From NCBI GenBank assembly GCA_014804905.1, contig JAAUYX010000026.1, positions 6,634 to 21,134 of the forward strand: a stretch of 14,501 nt of DNA, written 5' to 3'. The notes beneath the pieces were generated by a model. The model was not told the DNA's origin. It was given only the letters and a program-made list of their open reading frames with translations, and made no database searches. Of the stretch, positions 1 to 8,076 are shown one piece after another. Numbering within the stretch: position 1 is the first letter of the stretch; each line of letters opens with the position of its first letter. A program made the position numbers and the translations under genes. The DNA comes from Desulfovibrio sp. (GTDB lineage: Bacteria > Desulfobacterota > Desulfovibrionia > Desulfovibrionales > Desulfovibrionaceae).

Positions 1-281
1 GAGCGCGAGACCTCGTAGTGAAAGTCCACATGGCCGGGCGTGTCGATGAGGTTGAGCTCGTATTCCTGCCCGTCCGCCGCGGTGTAGGGAATGCGCACGG
101 TCTGGGCCTTGATGGTGATGCCGCGCTCGCGCTCGAGGTCCATGCGGTCGAGATACTGCTCCCGCGCCTCGCGCGCGCTCACCACGCGGGTGAGCTCAAG
201 GATGCGGTCGGCCAGGGTGGACTTGCCGTGGTCGATATGGGCGATGATGCAGAAATTGCGGATGCGGCTCTGGGGAATCAT
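1..281 (-). CDS. lepA: Elongation factor 4 (LepA), N-terminal part, runs off the left edge
   Basis: This encodes the ribosome-associated translational GTPase EF-4, which acts on stalled or mis-translocated ribosomes. About 93 N-terminal residues are visible, starting MIPQSRIRNFCIIAHIDHGK. The G1 P-loop AHIDHGKST lies at residues 14-22. The G2 motif RGITI follows the DLERERGI segment, and the G3 motif DTPGH lies near the window edge. The combination IRNFCIIAHIDHGKST plus EYELNLIDTPGHVDF is typical of LepA and less like TypA or EF-G. The ATG start at 279-281 is preceded on its own strand by a GGAAGG-type ribosome binding site. The gene is divergent from htpG with about 200 bases between them. 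The C-terminal domains lie outside the window and cannot be judged. Confidence 0.93.
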   Translation of the reverse strand, partial: MIPQSRIRNFCIIAHIDHGKSTLADRILELTRVVSAREAREQYLDRMDLERERGITIKAQTVRIPYTAADGQEYELNLIDTPGHVDFHYEVSR

Positions 282-484
282 GGAACCTTCCTGCGCTGGC
301 GATTGGCGGATGAGAGTAGCGCAAGGAGCGGTCAAAGTCCACGCCGGGGCGCACTGTCGGCCACGGACGCGGCCCCTCCCGGCCCTTGACGCCGCCTGCG
401 CCGGGCTTAACTCTCCCGAAGGGCGTTTCGCCCTTTCGCCGCCGGGCCTCCGGGCCCTGACGGCATCACCCCCAGGAGGTTCTT
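282..484. promoter_or_regulatory. Divergent lepA/htpG intergenic region with hairpins in the htpG leader
   Basis: This 203-base gap must carry the 5' signals for lepA (minus) and htpG (plus). On the plus strand a TTGACG at 386-391 could be a -35 element, but the sequence at the expected -10 (TAACTC, 408-413) is a poor match, so the promoter call is weak. Two small perfect hairpins lie between this and the htpG ribosome binding site. The first is AAGGGCG/CGCCCTT at 419-435 and the second is GGGCC/GGCCC at 444-457. No CIRCE inverted repeat is present. A heat-shock sigma-factor promoter could not be recognised with confidence. The htpG Shine-Dalgarno AGGAGGT is at 474-480. Confidence 0.35.
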
Positions 485-2431
485 ATGGCCGAAAGCGGCA
501 AGAAAAAACGCCAGTTCCGCGCCGAAGTGCGCAAGGTCCTCAATATCCTCACCCATTCACTCTATACCAACCGCGAAATCTTCCTGCGCGAGCTCATTTC
601 CAACGCCTCGGACGCGCTGGACAAATTGCGCTTCCGCGTCAACCGCGGCGAGACCCCGCGCCACCCCGACCTGCCGCTGGAAATCCGCATCACGCTCGAC
701 AAGGACGCCAAGACCCTGACCATCGCGGACACAGGCCTCGGCATGACCGCCGAGGAGCTGGCGGAAAATCTCGGCACCATCGCCAAGTCCGGCTCCGAGG
801 CCTTCCTCGCGGACCTCGCCGCCGAGAACGCCAAAAACCCCGAGGGCGAGGAGGCCGCGGCCACGGCGGACGCGGCGAGCATCATCGGCCGTTTCGGCGT
901 GGGCTTCTATTCCGTGTTCATGGTGGCCGACAAGGTGGAGGTCACCTCGCGCCCGGCCTTCGGCAATGAGGACGAGCCCGCCCATGTGTGGACGAGCGAC
1001 GGCCTCGGGACCTACACGGTGGAGGAAAGCAGCGCGCCCGAGCCCGTGCGCGGCACCGTCATCACCGCCCACCTCAAGGACGACTGCCTCGAATACGCCG
1101 AGAAATTCCGCGTGGAATCGGCCATCCGCAAGCATTCGGCTTTCGTGCCCTTCCCCATCTTCGTGGACGGCGAGCGCGTGAACACCCAGCCCGCGCTCTG
1201 GCGCGAGCCCAAAAGCAGCGTGAAGAAAGAGGACTACGCCGCCTTCTACAAGGCCATCACCTATGACGGCAAGGACCCGCTGGACGTGGAGCACATCGCC
1301 GTCGACGTGCCCGTGCAGTTTACGGCGCTCCTCTTCATCCCCGATTCCAGCATGGACTTCTTCGGCGCGGACCGCGACTACTGGGGCCTGGACCTCTACG
1401 CCCGCCGGGTGCTCATCCAGCACCGCAACAAGGAGCTCATCCCCGAATACATGGCCTTCCTCAAGGGCGTGGTGGACACCGAGGACCTGCCGCTCAACAT
1501 CTCGCGCGAGACCCTGCAGGAAAACATCGTCCTGCGCAAGATCAACCAGGTCATCGTCAAGCAGACCCTCTCCCACCTCGAGGGCATGGCCCGCGACGAC
1601 GTGGAGAAGTACAACCGCTTCTGGCGCCTGCACGGCAAGGTCTTCAAGCTCGGCTACCATGATTTCGTCAACCGCGAGCGCGTGGCCGCGCTTCTGCGCT
1701 TCAATTCCTCGGCGCTGCCCGACGCCGAGGCCCTGACGAGCCTCGACGACTACATGGCCCGCGCGCCCGAGGGCCAGAAGACCATCTGGTATGTGACGGC
1801 GCCCAACCGCGAGGCCGCGCGCCTCAACCCGCACATGGAGATTTTCAAAAAGAAGGGCATCGAGGCGCTCTTCCTCTTCGAGCCCGTGGACGAGTTCGTC
1901 ATGGACGGCCTCGGCTCCTACAAGGACTGGGAGTTCAAGGCCGTGGAGACCGCAGGCGAGGACGCGCTGGCCGCCTTCGAGGACAAGGAGAAGCCCGAGG
2001 AGGTGGCCCCGCTCTCCGAGGACGATTCCAACTCCTTCGACGGCCTCATGGCCCGCATGAAGGAGATTTTGGGCGACAAGGTGACGGAAGTGCGCGTCTC
2101 GCGGCGCCTCGCCGACAGCCCGGCCGTGCTCGTCTCGCCCGACGGCGGCATGACGGCCTCCATGGAGAAGCTGCTCAAGGTGATGAACAAGGACGACTCC
2201 CTGCCCGTCAAGGTGCTGGAGGTCAACCGCGACCATCCGCTCCTGCGCAGTATGCTCACCATCTTCAAGGCCGACCACGAGGACCGGGTGCTCAGTGACA
2301 TGACCCAGAACCTCTTTGACAGCTGCCTGCTCCTCGACGGCTACCTCAAGGACCCGCAGGCCCTCGCCACGCGCGAGAACCGGCTGCTCACCGAGGCCGC
2401 GGCCTGGTATGTGGAGGTCAAGAAAATCTAG
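485..2431 (+). CDS. htpG: Molecular chaperone HtpG (bacterial Hsp90)
   Basis: This is a cytoplasmic ATP-dependent dimeric chaperone that remodels client proteins during stress. The 648-residue length is normal for bacterial Hsp90. The N-terminal GHKL ATPase domain shows the ELISNASDALDKLRF motif at residues 36-50, with E36 as the likely catalytic glutamate and N40 contacting Mg-ATP. It also shows DTGLGM with the ATP-binding aspartate, the lid-region GRFGVGFYS, and RGTVITAHL. The middle domain contains the NISRETLQ segment (SRE arginine/glutamate), and the C-terminal dimerisation domain is complete. The start ATG follows a near-consensus AGGAGGT with a 4-base gap. The gene is monocistronic: a strong hairpin terminator begins 24 bases after the TAG stop. 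A segment rich in Ala and Glu at about residues 118-136 looks like a lineage-specific lid insertion. The identification is secure. Confidence 0.98.
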   Translation: MAESGKKKRQFRAEVRKVLNILTHSLYTNREIFLRELISNASDALDKLRFRVNRGETPRHPDLPLEIRITLDKDAKTLTIADTGLGMTAEELAENLGTIAKSGSEAFLADLAAENAKNPEGEEAAATADAASIIGRFGVGFYSVFMVADKVEVTSRPAFGNEDEPAHVWTSDGLGTYTVEESSAPEPVRGTVITAHLKDDCLEYAEKFRVESAIRKHSAFVPFPIFVDGERVNTQPALWREPKSSVKKEDYAAFYKAITYDGKDPLDVEHIAVDVPVQFTALLFIPDSSMDFFGADRDYWGLDLYARRVLIQHRNKELIPEYMAFLKGVVDTEDLPLNISRETLQENIVLRKINQVIVKQTLSHLEGMARDDVEKYNRFWRLHGKVFKLGYHDFVNRERVAALLRFNSSALPDAEALTSLDDYMARAPEGQKTIWYVTAPNREAARLNPHMEIFKKKGIEALFLFEPVDEFVMDGLGSYKDWEFKAVETAGEDALAAFEDKEKPEEVAPLSEDDSNSFDGLMARMKEILGDKVTEVRVSRRLADSPAVLVSPDGGMTASMEKLLKVMNKDDSLPVKVLEVNRDHPLLRSMLTIFKADHEDRVLSDMTQNLFDSCLLLDGYLKDPQALATRENRLLTEAAAWYVEVKKI

Positions 2432-2455
2432 CCGGCCTGAACGCCACAGGCCATG

Positions 2456-2494
2456 AAAAGCCCCCGGCCCTCACACGAGAGCCGGGGGCTTTTT
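2456..2494. terminator. Bidirectional intrinsic terminator
   Basis: A 13-base perfect inverted repeat, AAAAGCCCCCGGC at 2456-2468 and GCCGGGGGCTTTT at 2481-2493, encloses a 12-base loop. The T run on one strand and the A run on the other give a U-tract in both transcripts. It therefore probably terminates htpG from the left and the convergent hydrolase gene from the right. Confidence 0.9.
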
Positions 2495-2560
2495 GCCTTT
2501 CGCGGGGGCTGACTCCCGCCGGCACGCGTTCAAAGGCGGATGTGCGGGAGCGTGGCGCCC

Positions 2561-3394
2561 CTACTTCCAGCCGAAAAATTCCTTCACCGTCCGCCACGCC
2601 ACTTCCTGAAGATAGCGGGCGTCGGCTTCGGAAATCCTCGCATCCCCGACCCCGGTGCATTTGGCGCCCACGGGCGACTTGCCCGAAAGCGTGGCGAAGA
2701 TGACGCAACCTTCAAGATAGGTCCCGGCCGGGGTGGGGTGGCGGTTGTCGGCCACGATGAGCCGAAGGTCGGGGCGCCCCTTTTTGGCGTCGGCGAAGGC
2801 AAGGCCCACGGGCACCACCATGGCCCTGTTCTCGTTGGCGACCTTAATGGTGGCGTTGGCAAGAAGCGCGGTCATTTCCGGCTTGTCCGCATAGGCCCAG
2901 GTCATCATGAGAAGCGGCTCGGAGCCCACCTCGCGGATGTCCTTGCAGTGGATGGCGGCATATTTTTGAAACAGCTTCGAGAGCTCGGGATGGATGGGCC
3001 CCTGACTGTTATCCTGCAGGATGACGGCGTCGAAAATCTTGCCATCGGGATACTCATGGAAGACGAGCCTGTTGCTGCCGTCATTTTTGGTGGAATAGCT
3101 GCGGAGGCCATTGGGCCTGAGATAGCTTTTCACAAGATGCCAGTCGAGCCCGGCGCCACCGATGGTCGCCATGGTGAAGCTCATGGGCTCATGCTGGTCC
3201 ACACTGATCTGCCGCGCGTAGGAGCCCACGCCGTTGTTGTAGTACATGAAGGAATTGCCCACGAGCAGCACCGATTTCGGAGCTTTGGCAAGATGCGTCA
3301 CCAGTGGCTTGATGATGGCTTCCTCCGCCAATGCGTGCCCCGCCGCGAGAAGACAGCAGAGCGCAAGAGAACAGGCACAGAGAAGTTTTTTCAT
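2561..3394 (-). CDS. Exported SGNH/GDSL-type hydrolase-like protein
   Basis: The protein has 277 residues with a Sec signal peptide, MKKLL followed by a hydrophobic core and a likely signal peptidase I cut after ALA at residue 23, so it should be periplasmic or secreted. Features of the SGNH esterase fold are visible: block I is VGNSFMYYNNG with candidate nucleophile S48 (GNS in place of GDS), a glycine-rich TIGGAG at about 77-82, LQDNSQ at 126-131 in place of block III, and a C-terminal D216-x-x-H219 in ADNRHPTPAG. The GNSF form resembles the DUF4886-like branch of the superfamily; substrate cannot be predicted. The ATG start follows GGGAGGA. It lies 70 bases downstream of the RND adaptor on the same strand, so the two may be co-transcribed, although no functional link is evident. 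It is convergent with htpG across the shared terminator. Confidence 0.75.
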   Translation of the reverse strand: MKKLLCACSLALCCLLAAGHALAEEAIIKPLVTHLAKAPKSVLLVGNSFMYYNNGVGSYARQISVDQHEPMSFTMATIGGAGLDWHLVKSYLRPNGLRSYSTKNDGSNRLVFHEYPDGKIFDAVILQDNSQGPIHPELSKLFQKYAAIHCKDIREVGSEPLLMMTWAYADKPEMTALLANATIKVANENRAMVVPVGLAFADAKKGRPDLRLIVADNRHPTPAGTYLEGCVIFATLSGKSPVGAKCTGVGDARISEADARYLQEVAWRTVKEFFGWK

Positions 3395-3464
3395 GGGTGT
3401 CCTCCCAAAAAGGTGCTCACTATACGGTCAATTGGTATCCGGCCCCGGCTTGGTACTGTCGCCC

Positions 3465-4568
3465 CTACTCCAGCACCTTCACCGGAACGCCGGGCGCGAG
3501 GCGCACCTGGCCGTCCACCACCACGCGGTCGCCGGGCGCGACGCCCTCCACCACGGTCGTGCCCTCATGCTCGAAGAGCGGCCTCACCGGGCGATAGACG
3601 GCGCGGCCCTCGGCATCCACCACATAGACATAGCGCTCGTCCCGGCCAGCCTGCACGGCGCGGCTTGGCACCACCTGCGCCTTTTCGGCCACGCCCAGGG
3701 GCAGCTTCACCTGCACGAACTGTCCGGGCCAGAGGCGGCGCTCCGGGTTGTCGAAGGAGGCGCGCAGGCGGATGGTGCCCGTGCGCGTGTCCACCGTGTT
3801 GTCCACGAGGGTGAGGCGTCCGGTCTCGGGCTCGCCGCCGGTGGGCGTGGCGGTCACGGCCACGTCGCCCCCAGCCATGCGCTCGAGGATGAGCGGGAGC
3901 TGCGCCTCGGGCACGGAAAAGGCCACATAGATGGGCGAAAGCGTGTCGATGGTCACGATGGGCGTGGCGTCCGTGCTCTTGACCATGTTGCCCTTGTCCA
4001 CGTTGAGCGCGCCCACCCGGCCCGCGATGGGCGCCGTGACCGTGCAGTAGGCGAGGTCCAGCGCCGCGCTCTCCACGGCGGCGCGGTCGGCCTGCACGGT
4101 GGCGCGCAGGGCCGCGGCGTCGGTGGCCGTCTGCTCGTAGGCCTCGCGGCTCACATAGCCGCCGCCCACGAGCTTGCCGTAGCGGCGCCTGTCGTCGTTG
4201 GCCTTGGCGAGCTGCGCCTCGCTCTTGGCGAGCACGGCCTTTTTTTCGCGCAGCGCGGCCTCGAAGGGACGCGGGTCGATGACCACGAGCGGGGCCCCGG
4301 CCTCCACCTCCTGCCCCTCGGTGAAGCGCACGTCCAGAAGCTCGCCCGTGACGCGCGGGGTGACGCCCACGGTGGCCGAGGCCCGCACATTGCCCACGGC
4401 GGAGAGCACGCGCGGCATGTCGGCCGTGGTCACGGGCGCCACATGCACCGGGGCCGGGGGCGGGCCCTTGACGGCGTCGCCGTCGCCGGAGCAGGCGGCG
4501 AGCGCGGCCGCGCAAATGGCCGCAAGCAGGAGGGCCGGAGCACGCCGGGCGCGGGAAGGGATCATCAT
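3465..4568 (-). CDS. RND efflux periplasmic adaptor (membrane fusion protein), lipoprotein
   Basis: Adaptors of this family bridge an inner-membrane RND pump and an outer-membrane channel of the TolC type. The chosen start gives 367 residues. It is the first of two adjacent ATGs (4566-4568) and follows AAGGAGG with a 6-base gap; upstream residues in the same frame look non-coding. A lipoprotein signal ends in the lipobox LAAC, lipidated at C26. The AcrA/MexA order is present: barrel-sandwich half-motif GELLDVRFTEGQEVEAGAPL at residues 75-94, an alpha-hairpin at about 103-170 (AALREKKAVLAKSEAQLAKA), the second lipoyl half YCTVTAPIAGRVGALNVDKG at 174-193, a beta-barrel (PIYVAFSVPEAQL), and the membrane-proximal domain ending DGQVRLAPGVPVKV. 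It most resembles MdtA/AcrA-like adaptors. No pump or outer-membrane channel gene lies beside it in this window, which is unusual, since the pump gene normally follows directly. Confidence 0.92.
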   Translation of the reverse strand: MMIPSRARRAPALLLAAICAAALAACSGDGDAVKGPPPAPVHVAPVTTADMPRVLSAVGNVRASATVGVTPRVTGELLDVRFTEGQEVEAGAPLVVIDPRPFEAALREKKAVLAKSEAQLAKANDDRRRYGKLVGGGYVSREAYEQTATDAAALRATVQADRAAVESAALDLAYCTVTAPIAGRVGALNVDKGNMVKSTDATPIVTIDTLSPIYVAFSVPEAQLPLILERMAGGDVAVTATPTGGEPETGRLTLVDNTVDTRTGTIRLRASFDNPERRLWPGQFVQVKLPLGVAEKAQVVPSRAVQAGRDERYVYVVDAEGRAVYRPVRPLFEHEGTTVVEGVAPGDRVVVDGQVRLAPGVPVKVLE

Positions 4569-4593
4569 GTGCGCCTCCTTAAAGATGCTCTCC

Positions 4594-4622
4594 AGCATGT
4601 ACCATGCACCGGCCAGCGTCAA
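4594..4622 (-). promoter_or_regulatory. Weak candidate promoter for the efflux adaptor
   Basis: On the minus strand a TTGACG (4617-4622) is followed after 17 bases by CATGCT (4594-4599), which matches a sigma-70 -10 at only three of six positions. It lies a short distance upstream of the adaptor ribosome binding site. The -35 is convincing and the -10 is not. Confidence 0.35.
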
Positions 4623-4629
4623 GAACGCA

Positions 4630-4657
4630 TTGACTTCGCAAGGCTTTTGGGCATACT
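4630..4657 (+). promoter_or_regulatory. Candidate sigma-70 promoter for speA
   Basis: TTGACT (4630-4635) and CATACT (4652-4657) are separated by 16 bases and point toward speA, 83 bases before the proposed TTG start. It lies back to back with the weaker promoter of the adaptor gene, so the two genes may share regulators. Confidence 0.55.
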
Positions 4658-4740
4658 GGCAAATTCGGTGGGCACGGCGCGGGATGCGCCGCGGACAGCC
4701 TGCGCCGCCCATGCGGGCGCGGGCCCTGAGGGAGGTACTG

Positions 4741-6657
4741 TTGGCAAAGAATCACGCCTTGCAGCGGTGGGGGGTGGAGGATTCCGTGGAACTCTACGGC
4801 ATCCGCACCTGGGGCGCGGGCTTTTTTGACGTTTCGGAAAACGGCGAGGTGGTGGTCTGCCCGCACGGGGCCAAGGGCCCGCAGATACCGCTCCTCGAGA
4901 TCATCGCGGGCCTCCACGAGCGCGGCTACGACATGCCGGTGCTTTTGCGCGTGGAGAATATCTTAAGCTCGCGCATCGCCCATATCCACGAATCCTTCCG
5001 CAAGGCCATCCGCACGCTCGGCTACAAGGGCGATTACCGCGGCGTCTTTCCCATCAAGGTGAACCAGCAGCAGCAGGTGGTGGAGCAGATCGCCCAGTTC
5101 GGCAGCCGCTACCGCCACGGGCTCGAGGCCGGCTCCAAGGCCGAGCTCATCGCGGCGGTGGCCCTCATGCGCGACCCCGAGGCCTGCATCATCTGCAACG
5201 GCTACAAGGACGAGGAATTCATCGACCTCGCCCTGCAGGCGCAGCGCTTGGGCTTCAATATCTTCATCGTGCTCGAAATGCCGGGCGAGCTTGAGGTGGT
5301 GCTCGAGCGCGCGGCGGCGCTCGGCATCCGGCCCAATGTGGGCGTGCGCTCCAAGCTCTCGGTGAAGGCAGGCGGCCACTGGACGGACTCGGGCGGCGAG
5401 CGCTCCACCTTCGGCCTGTCGCCCTCGCAAATCGTGGACGTGGTGGACACGCTCAAAAGCCGCGGGATGCTCGACTGCTTCCGCCTGCTCCACTACCACC
5501 TGGGCTCGCAGATATCCAATATCCGCGACATCCGCACCGGCGTCATGGAGGCCACGCGCCTCTACGCGGGCCTCGTGGAGGAAGGCGCGCCCATGGGCTA
5601 TCTCGACCTCGGCGGCGGCCTCGCCGTGGACTATGACGGCTCGCACACCAACTACGTCTTTTCGCGCAACTACAATCTCGACGAATACTGCGCGGACGTG
5701 GTCGAGACCATCATGAGCATCCTCGACGAAAAGGGCATCCCGCACCCGCACATCATCACCGAGTCGGGCCGCGCGACCGTGGCCTATTGCTCGGTGCTGC
5801 TCTTCAATATCCTCGATGTGAACGTGGTGGAGGAGGCGCGCCTGCCCGAGACGCTTCCCGAGGACGCGCCCGAGGCCGTGCGCAACCTTCAGGAGACGCT
5901 CGCGGGCATCAGCGTGCGCAACCTCCAGGAGAGCTACAACGACGCGGTGTATTACCGGGACGAGGTGCGCCGCATGTTCTCCACAGGCGCCGTGAGCCTC
6001 CGCCAGCGCACCCTCGGCGAGCGCTTTTTCTGGGCAATCCTCATGCGCATCGCCAAGGAAAAGCGCAAGCTCAAGAACGTGCCGCGCGACCTCGAGGACA
6101 TCGACGTCAACCTCGCGGACATCTATTACGGCAATTTCAGCGTGTTCCAGTCCCTGCCGGATTCCTGGGCCATCGACCAGCTCTTTCCCATCATGCCCGT
6201 GCATCGCCTCGGCGAATTTCCCTCGCGCCAGGGCATCATTTCCGACATCACGTGCGATTCGGACGGCCGCATCGACCACTTCATCGACCCGCAGGGCATG
6301 AAGCCCATGCTGGACCTGCATCCCCTGCGCGAGGGCGAGGAATACTATCTCGGCGTCTTTCTCGTGGGCGCCTATCAGGAGACCCTGGGCGACCTGCACA
6401 ACCTCATGGGCGACACCAACGTGGTCTCCATCCGCGCCGCCGACGACGGAACTTATGAATATGTGCGCGAAATCCGGGGCGATTCCGTGGCCGACGTCCT
6501 GAGCTATGCGGAATACGAGCCGCGCCGCATCCTCGAGAACCTGCGCAGCGCGGCGGAGCACGCCGTGCGCGAGGGCCGCATCTCGCCGAGCGAGCGCTTC
6601 GCGGTGATGCAGGCCTTTGAGGACGGCCTGCGCGGCTATACCTATTTCGAGCGCTGA
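4741..6657 (+). CDS. speA: Biosynthetic arginine decarboxylase (SpeA)
   Basis: This PLP-dependent enzyme converts arginine to agmatine, the first step of putrescine and spermidine synthesis from arginine. The product is 638 residues, normal for SpeA. The PLP lysine is K106 in VFPIKVNQQQQ. HYHLGSQ and the glycine-rich YLDLGGGLAVDYDG form the fold III barrel. The family signature around the catalytic cysteine is ITCDSDGRIDH, with C505. The start is inferred: TTG at 4741 follows GGGAGG with a 5-base gap and gives an N-terminus beginning MAKNHALQRWGVEDS. The frame stays open for 181 codons upstream, but that stretch is antisense to the adaptor and non-coding in style. An alternative CTG lies directly upstream of the TTG. 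No other polyamine genes are visible. The next gene begins 66 bases downstream. Confidence 0.96.
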   Translation: MAKNHALQRWGVEDSVELYGIRTWGAGFFDVSENGEVVVCPHGAKGPQIPLLEIIAGLHERGYDMPVLLRVENILSSRIAHIHESFRKAIRTLGYKGDYRGVFPIKVNQQQQVVEQIAQFGSRYRHGLEAGSKAELIAAVALMRDPEACIICNGYKDEEFIDLALQAQRLGFNIFIVLEMPGELEVVLERAAALGIRPNVGVRSKLSVKAGGHWTDSGGERSTFGLSPSQIVDVVDTLKSRGMLDCFRLLHYHLGSQISNIRDIRTGVMEATRLYAGLVEEGAPMGYLDLGGGLAVDYDGSHTNYVFSRNYNLDEYCADVVETIMSILDEKGIPHPHIITESGRATVAYCSVLLFNILDVNVVEEARLPETLPEDAPEAVRNLQETLAGISVRNLQESYNDAVYYRDEVRRMFSTGAVSLRQRTLGERFFWAILMRIAKEKRKLKNVPRDLEDIDVNLADIYYGNFSVFQSLPDSWAIDQLFPIMPVHRLGEFPSRQGIISDITCDSDGRIDHFIDPQGMKPMLDLHPLREGEEYYLGVFLVGAYQETLGDLHNLMGDTNVVSIRAADDGTYEYVREIRGDSVADVLSYAEYEPRRILENLRSAAEHAVREGRISPSERFAVMQAFEDGLRGYTYFER

Positions 6658-6695
6658 GGCCGCGCCCCCGCTTCCGGCGCGTCGTGGCCTCGGCG

Positions 6696-6711
6696 GCGGC
6701 CGCAAGGCCGC
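6696..6711 (+). promoter_or_regulatory. GCAA-tetraloop hairpin just before the next gene
   Basis: A perfect 6-bp stem, GCGGCC/GGCCGC, is capped by a GCAA (GNRA) tetraloop at 6702-6705. It lies between speA and the next gene, directly abutting an ATG at 6712. It has no following T run, so it is not an intrinsic terminator. It could stabilise the mRNA or affect ribosome access. Confidence 0.4.
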
Positions 6712-6723
6712 ATGGGGGAGTTT

Positions 6724-8076
6724 ATGGAACTGAAAACCGATCCCACGCCTCCGGCAGCTCCGGGGGCTCATCCCGCTCCGCCCCTCGCCCCGCTGCCAAG
6801 CCCGGCGGAAGCCCTGCCCGAGCCGGAACCGGGCGCAGGCGGCCGCAAGCTCTGGCTCGTGGTGGTGCTCGCCGTCCTTCTGCTGGCGGGCGCGGCCTGG
6901 TGGTTCAGCCGCGACGATGACGCCCGCAACGACCTGCGGGAAAAGGCCGCGAGCTATGTGGACGGCATCACCGCGGGCACGCCGCTCGCGGGCATCGGCA
7001 ACGTCTTCCGCACGGCCCCGCCCCCGCCGCCCGCTTCGGTGACCCATCCGGCCACCGAGCCGGGCACGCTTGCCGGGCGCAACGTGCAGGGCACGGTGCC
7101 CGCGCCCGTGGATACGGGCCTGCCCTATGGCGCGGCTGGCCCGGATGCCGCGGGTGCCGCGGGTGGCGCAGGCGGAGCAGGCGCCGGGGCCGCTGGCGCG
7201 GGCGCAGCCGGAGCGGGACAGGCCGGGGCCGACGGAGCGCTTCCCGGTTATATGCCGCCGGTCACCGAGGACAGCCGCGTGCGCGCGGGTTTTGTGGCCG
7301 AACTCGCGCGCTGGCTTGCGGCGCGCTACAGGCCAGGGCCGCGCGGGGGCACGCTCGCCGTCACGGTGCAGGCCCTCAACCAGCGCCTGGGCGTGGCCCA
7401 GGCGGGCATGGTGCCGGGCGGCCGCGCGGGGCTTTTGCGCTACGCCTTCCATCCCAGCATGATTCAGGGCCTCTACAACCTCTATGTGGGCCGCTTCCTC
7501 CAGGACCTGGACGACGCCGCGAAAAGGCGCGGTCTGGACGAGGCCCAGAACCGCCAGTTCCATCTGGCGCTGGCCGGACGCGCCGTCATCCTCGCCGGGG
7601 CGCTGGAGGGCGTGGCCTCCCTGCCGGACATGGCCGCGCAGCTCGCCCATGTGGAGAAGCTGGCCCAGAACGCGGTGGACATCAATGCCCAGATGGCGCA
7701 GGCGGTGTTTGAATTGGACGAGAAGCGCGCGGCCAATGCCCCCCGGCAGGAGCTCGCGGCCGGGCAGCTGCGCGTGGACGGCCTCGCCGCCCGCTACCGC
7801 CGCGCCCTGGACGAGCAGAACACGGCCCAGCGCGCCCTCGTGGCGGCCATCCGCAAGGACGGCGGGCAGGGCATGGACGACGAAGGCCTGCTCTTTGTGG
7901 CCCACTGGGTGGAACGCCGCCTCGCGGCCGACAGGAACGCGCTCGCCGCGGTGCGCGCCGCGGCCGGTGTGCTCCGCGACCTCGGGCGCCGCTGCGCCGA
8001 AATCGGGGCCGGAGCCCCGCGCAGCCCGGCGCCGCCCGCGCCCCCTGTTCAGGAGAGCGCCCCGGCGCAGCCGTGA
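6724..8076 (+). CDS. Membrane-anchored protein of unknown function with Gly/Ala linker
   Basis: I do not recognise this 450-residue protein. It has a Pro-rich cytoplasmic N-terminus (residues 1-40), then one transmembrane helix at about 43-61 (LWLVVVLAVLLLAGAAWWF) that would place the rest in the periplasm. A Pro-rich stretch with PPPPP and a low-complexity Gly/Ala linker (about 137-173) follow. The C-terminal domain (about 180-430) is mostly helical in composition and contains likely coiled-coil segments such as LAHVEKLAQNAVDINAQMAQ. The tail is Pro/Ala-rich. The start is uncertain: ATG 6724 has GGGGGAG three bases upstream, while ATG 6712 would add four residues and abuts the GCAA hairpin. 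The stop overlaps the GTG start of cobU by four bases, so translation is probably coupled. The codon style matches its neighbours. Confidence 0.8.
   Translation: MELKTDPTPPAAPGAHPAPPLAPLPSPAEALPEPEPGAGGRKLWLVVVLAVLLLAGAAWWFSRDDDARNDLREKAASYVDGITAGTPLAGIGNVFRTAPPPPPASVTHPATEPGTLAGRNVQGTVPAPVDTGLPYGAAGPDAAGAAGGAGGAGAGAAGAGAAGAGQAGADGALPGYMPPVTEDSRVRAGFVAELARWLAARYRPGPRGGTLAVTVQALNQRLGVAQAGMVPGGRAGLLRYAFHPSMIQGLYNLYVGRFLQDLDDAAKRRGLDEAQNRQFHLALAGRAVILAGALEGVASLPDMAAQLAHVEKLAQNAVDINAQMAQAVFELDEKRAANAPRQELAAGQLRVDGLAARYRRALDEQNTAQRALVAAIRKDGGQGMDDEGLLFVAHWVERRLAADRNALAAVRAAAGVLRDLGRRCAEIGAGAPRSPAPPAPPVQESAPAQP

Noticed and set aside
557..2278. A 573-codon open frame on the minus strand across htpG
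   Set aside because: It is antisense to a complete Hsp90 gene, and its composition (His, Gly, Leu, Val rich) is the mirror of GC-rich codons. It has no ribosome binding site or family motifs.
4198..4740. In-frame extension of speA upstream of 4741
   Set aside because: It would add 181 residues antisense to the efflux adaptor. The SpeA family length and the GGGAGG site both support the TTG at 4741.
3246..4829. A 527-codon plus-strand open frame opposite the adaptor
   Set aside because: It is a shadow of the adaptor gene, with a His/Gly/Arg-rich translation and no motif.
4963..7905. A 980-codon open frame on the minus strand across speA and the next gene
   Set aside because: It is a by-product of high GC at third positions. 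It overlaps the unmistakable SpeA and contains no recognisable domain.
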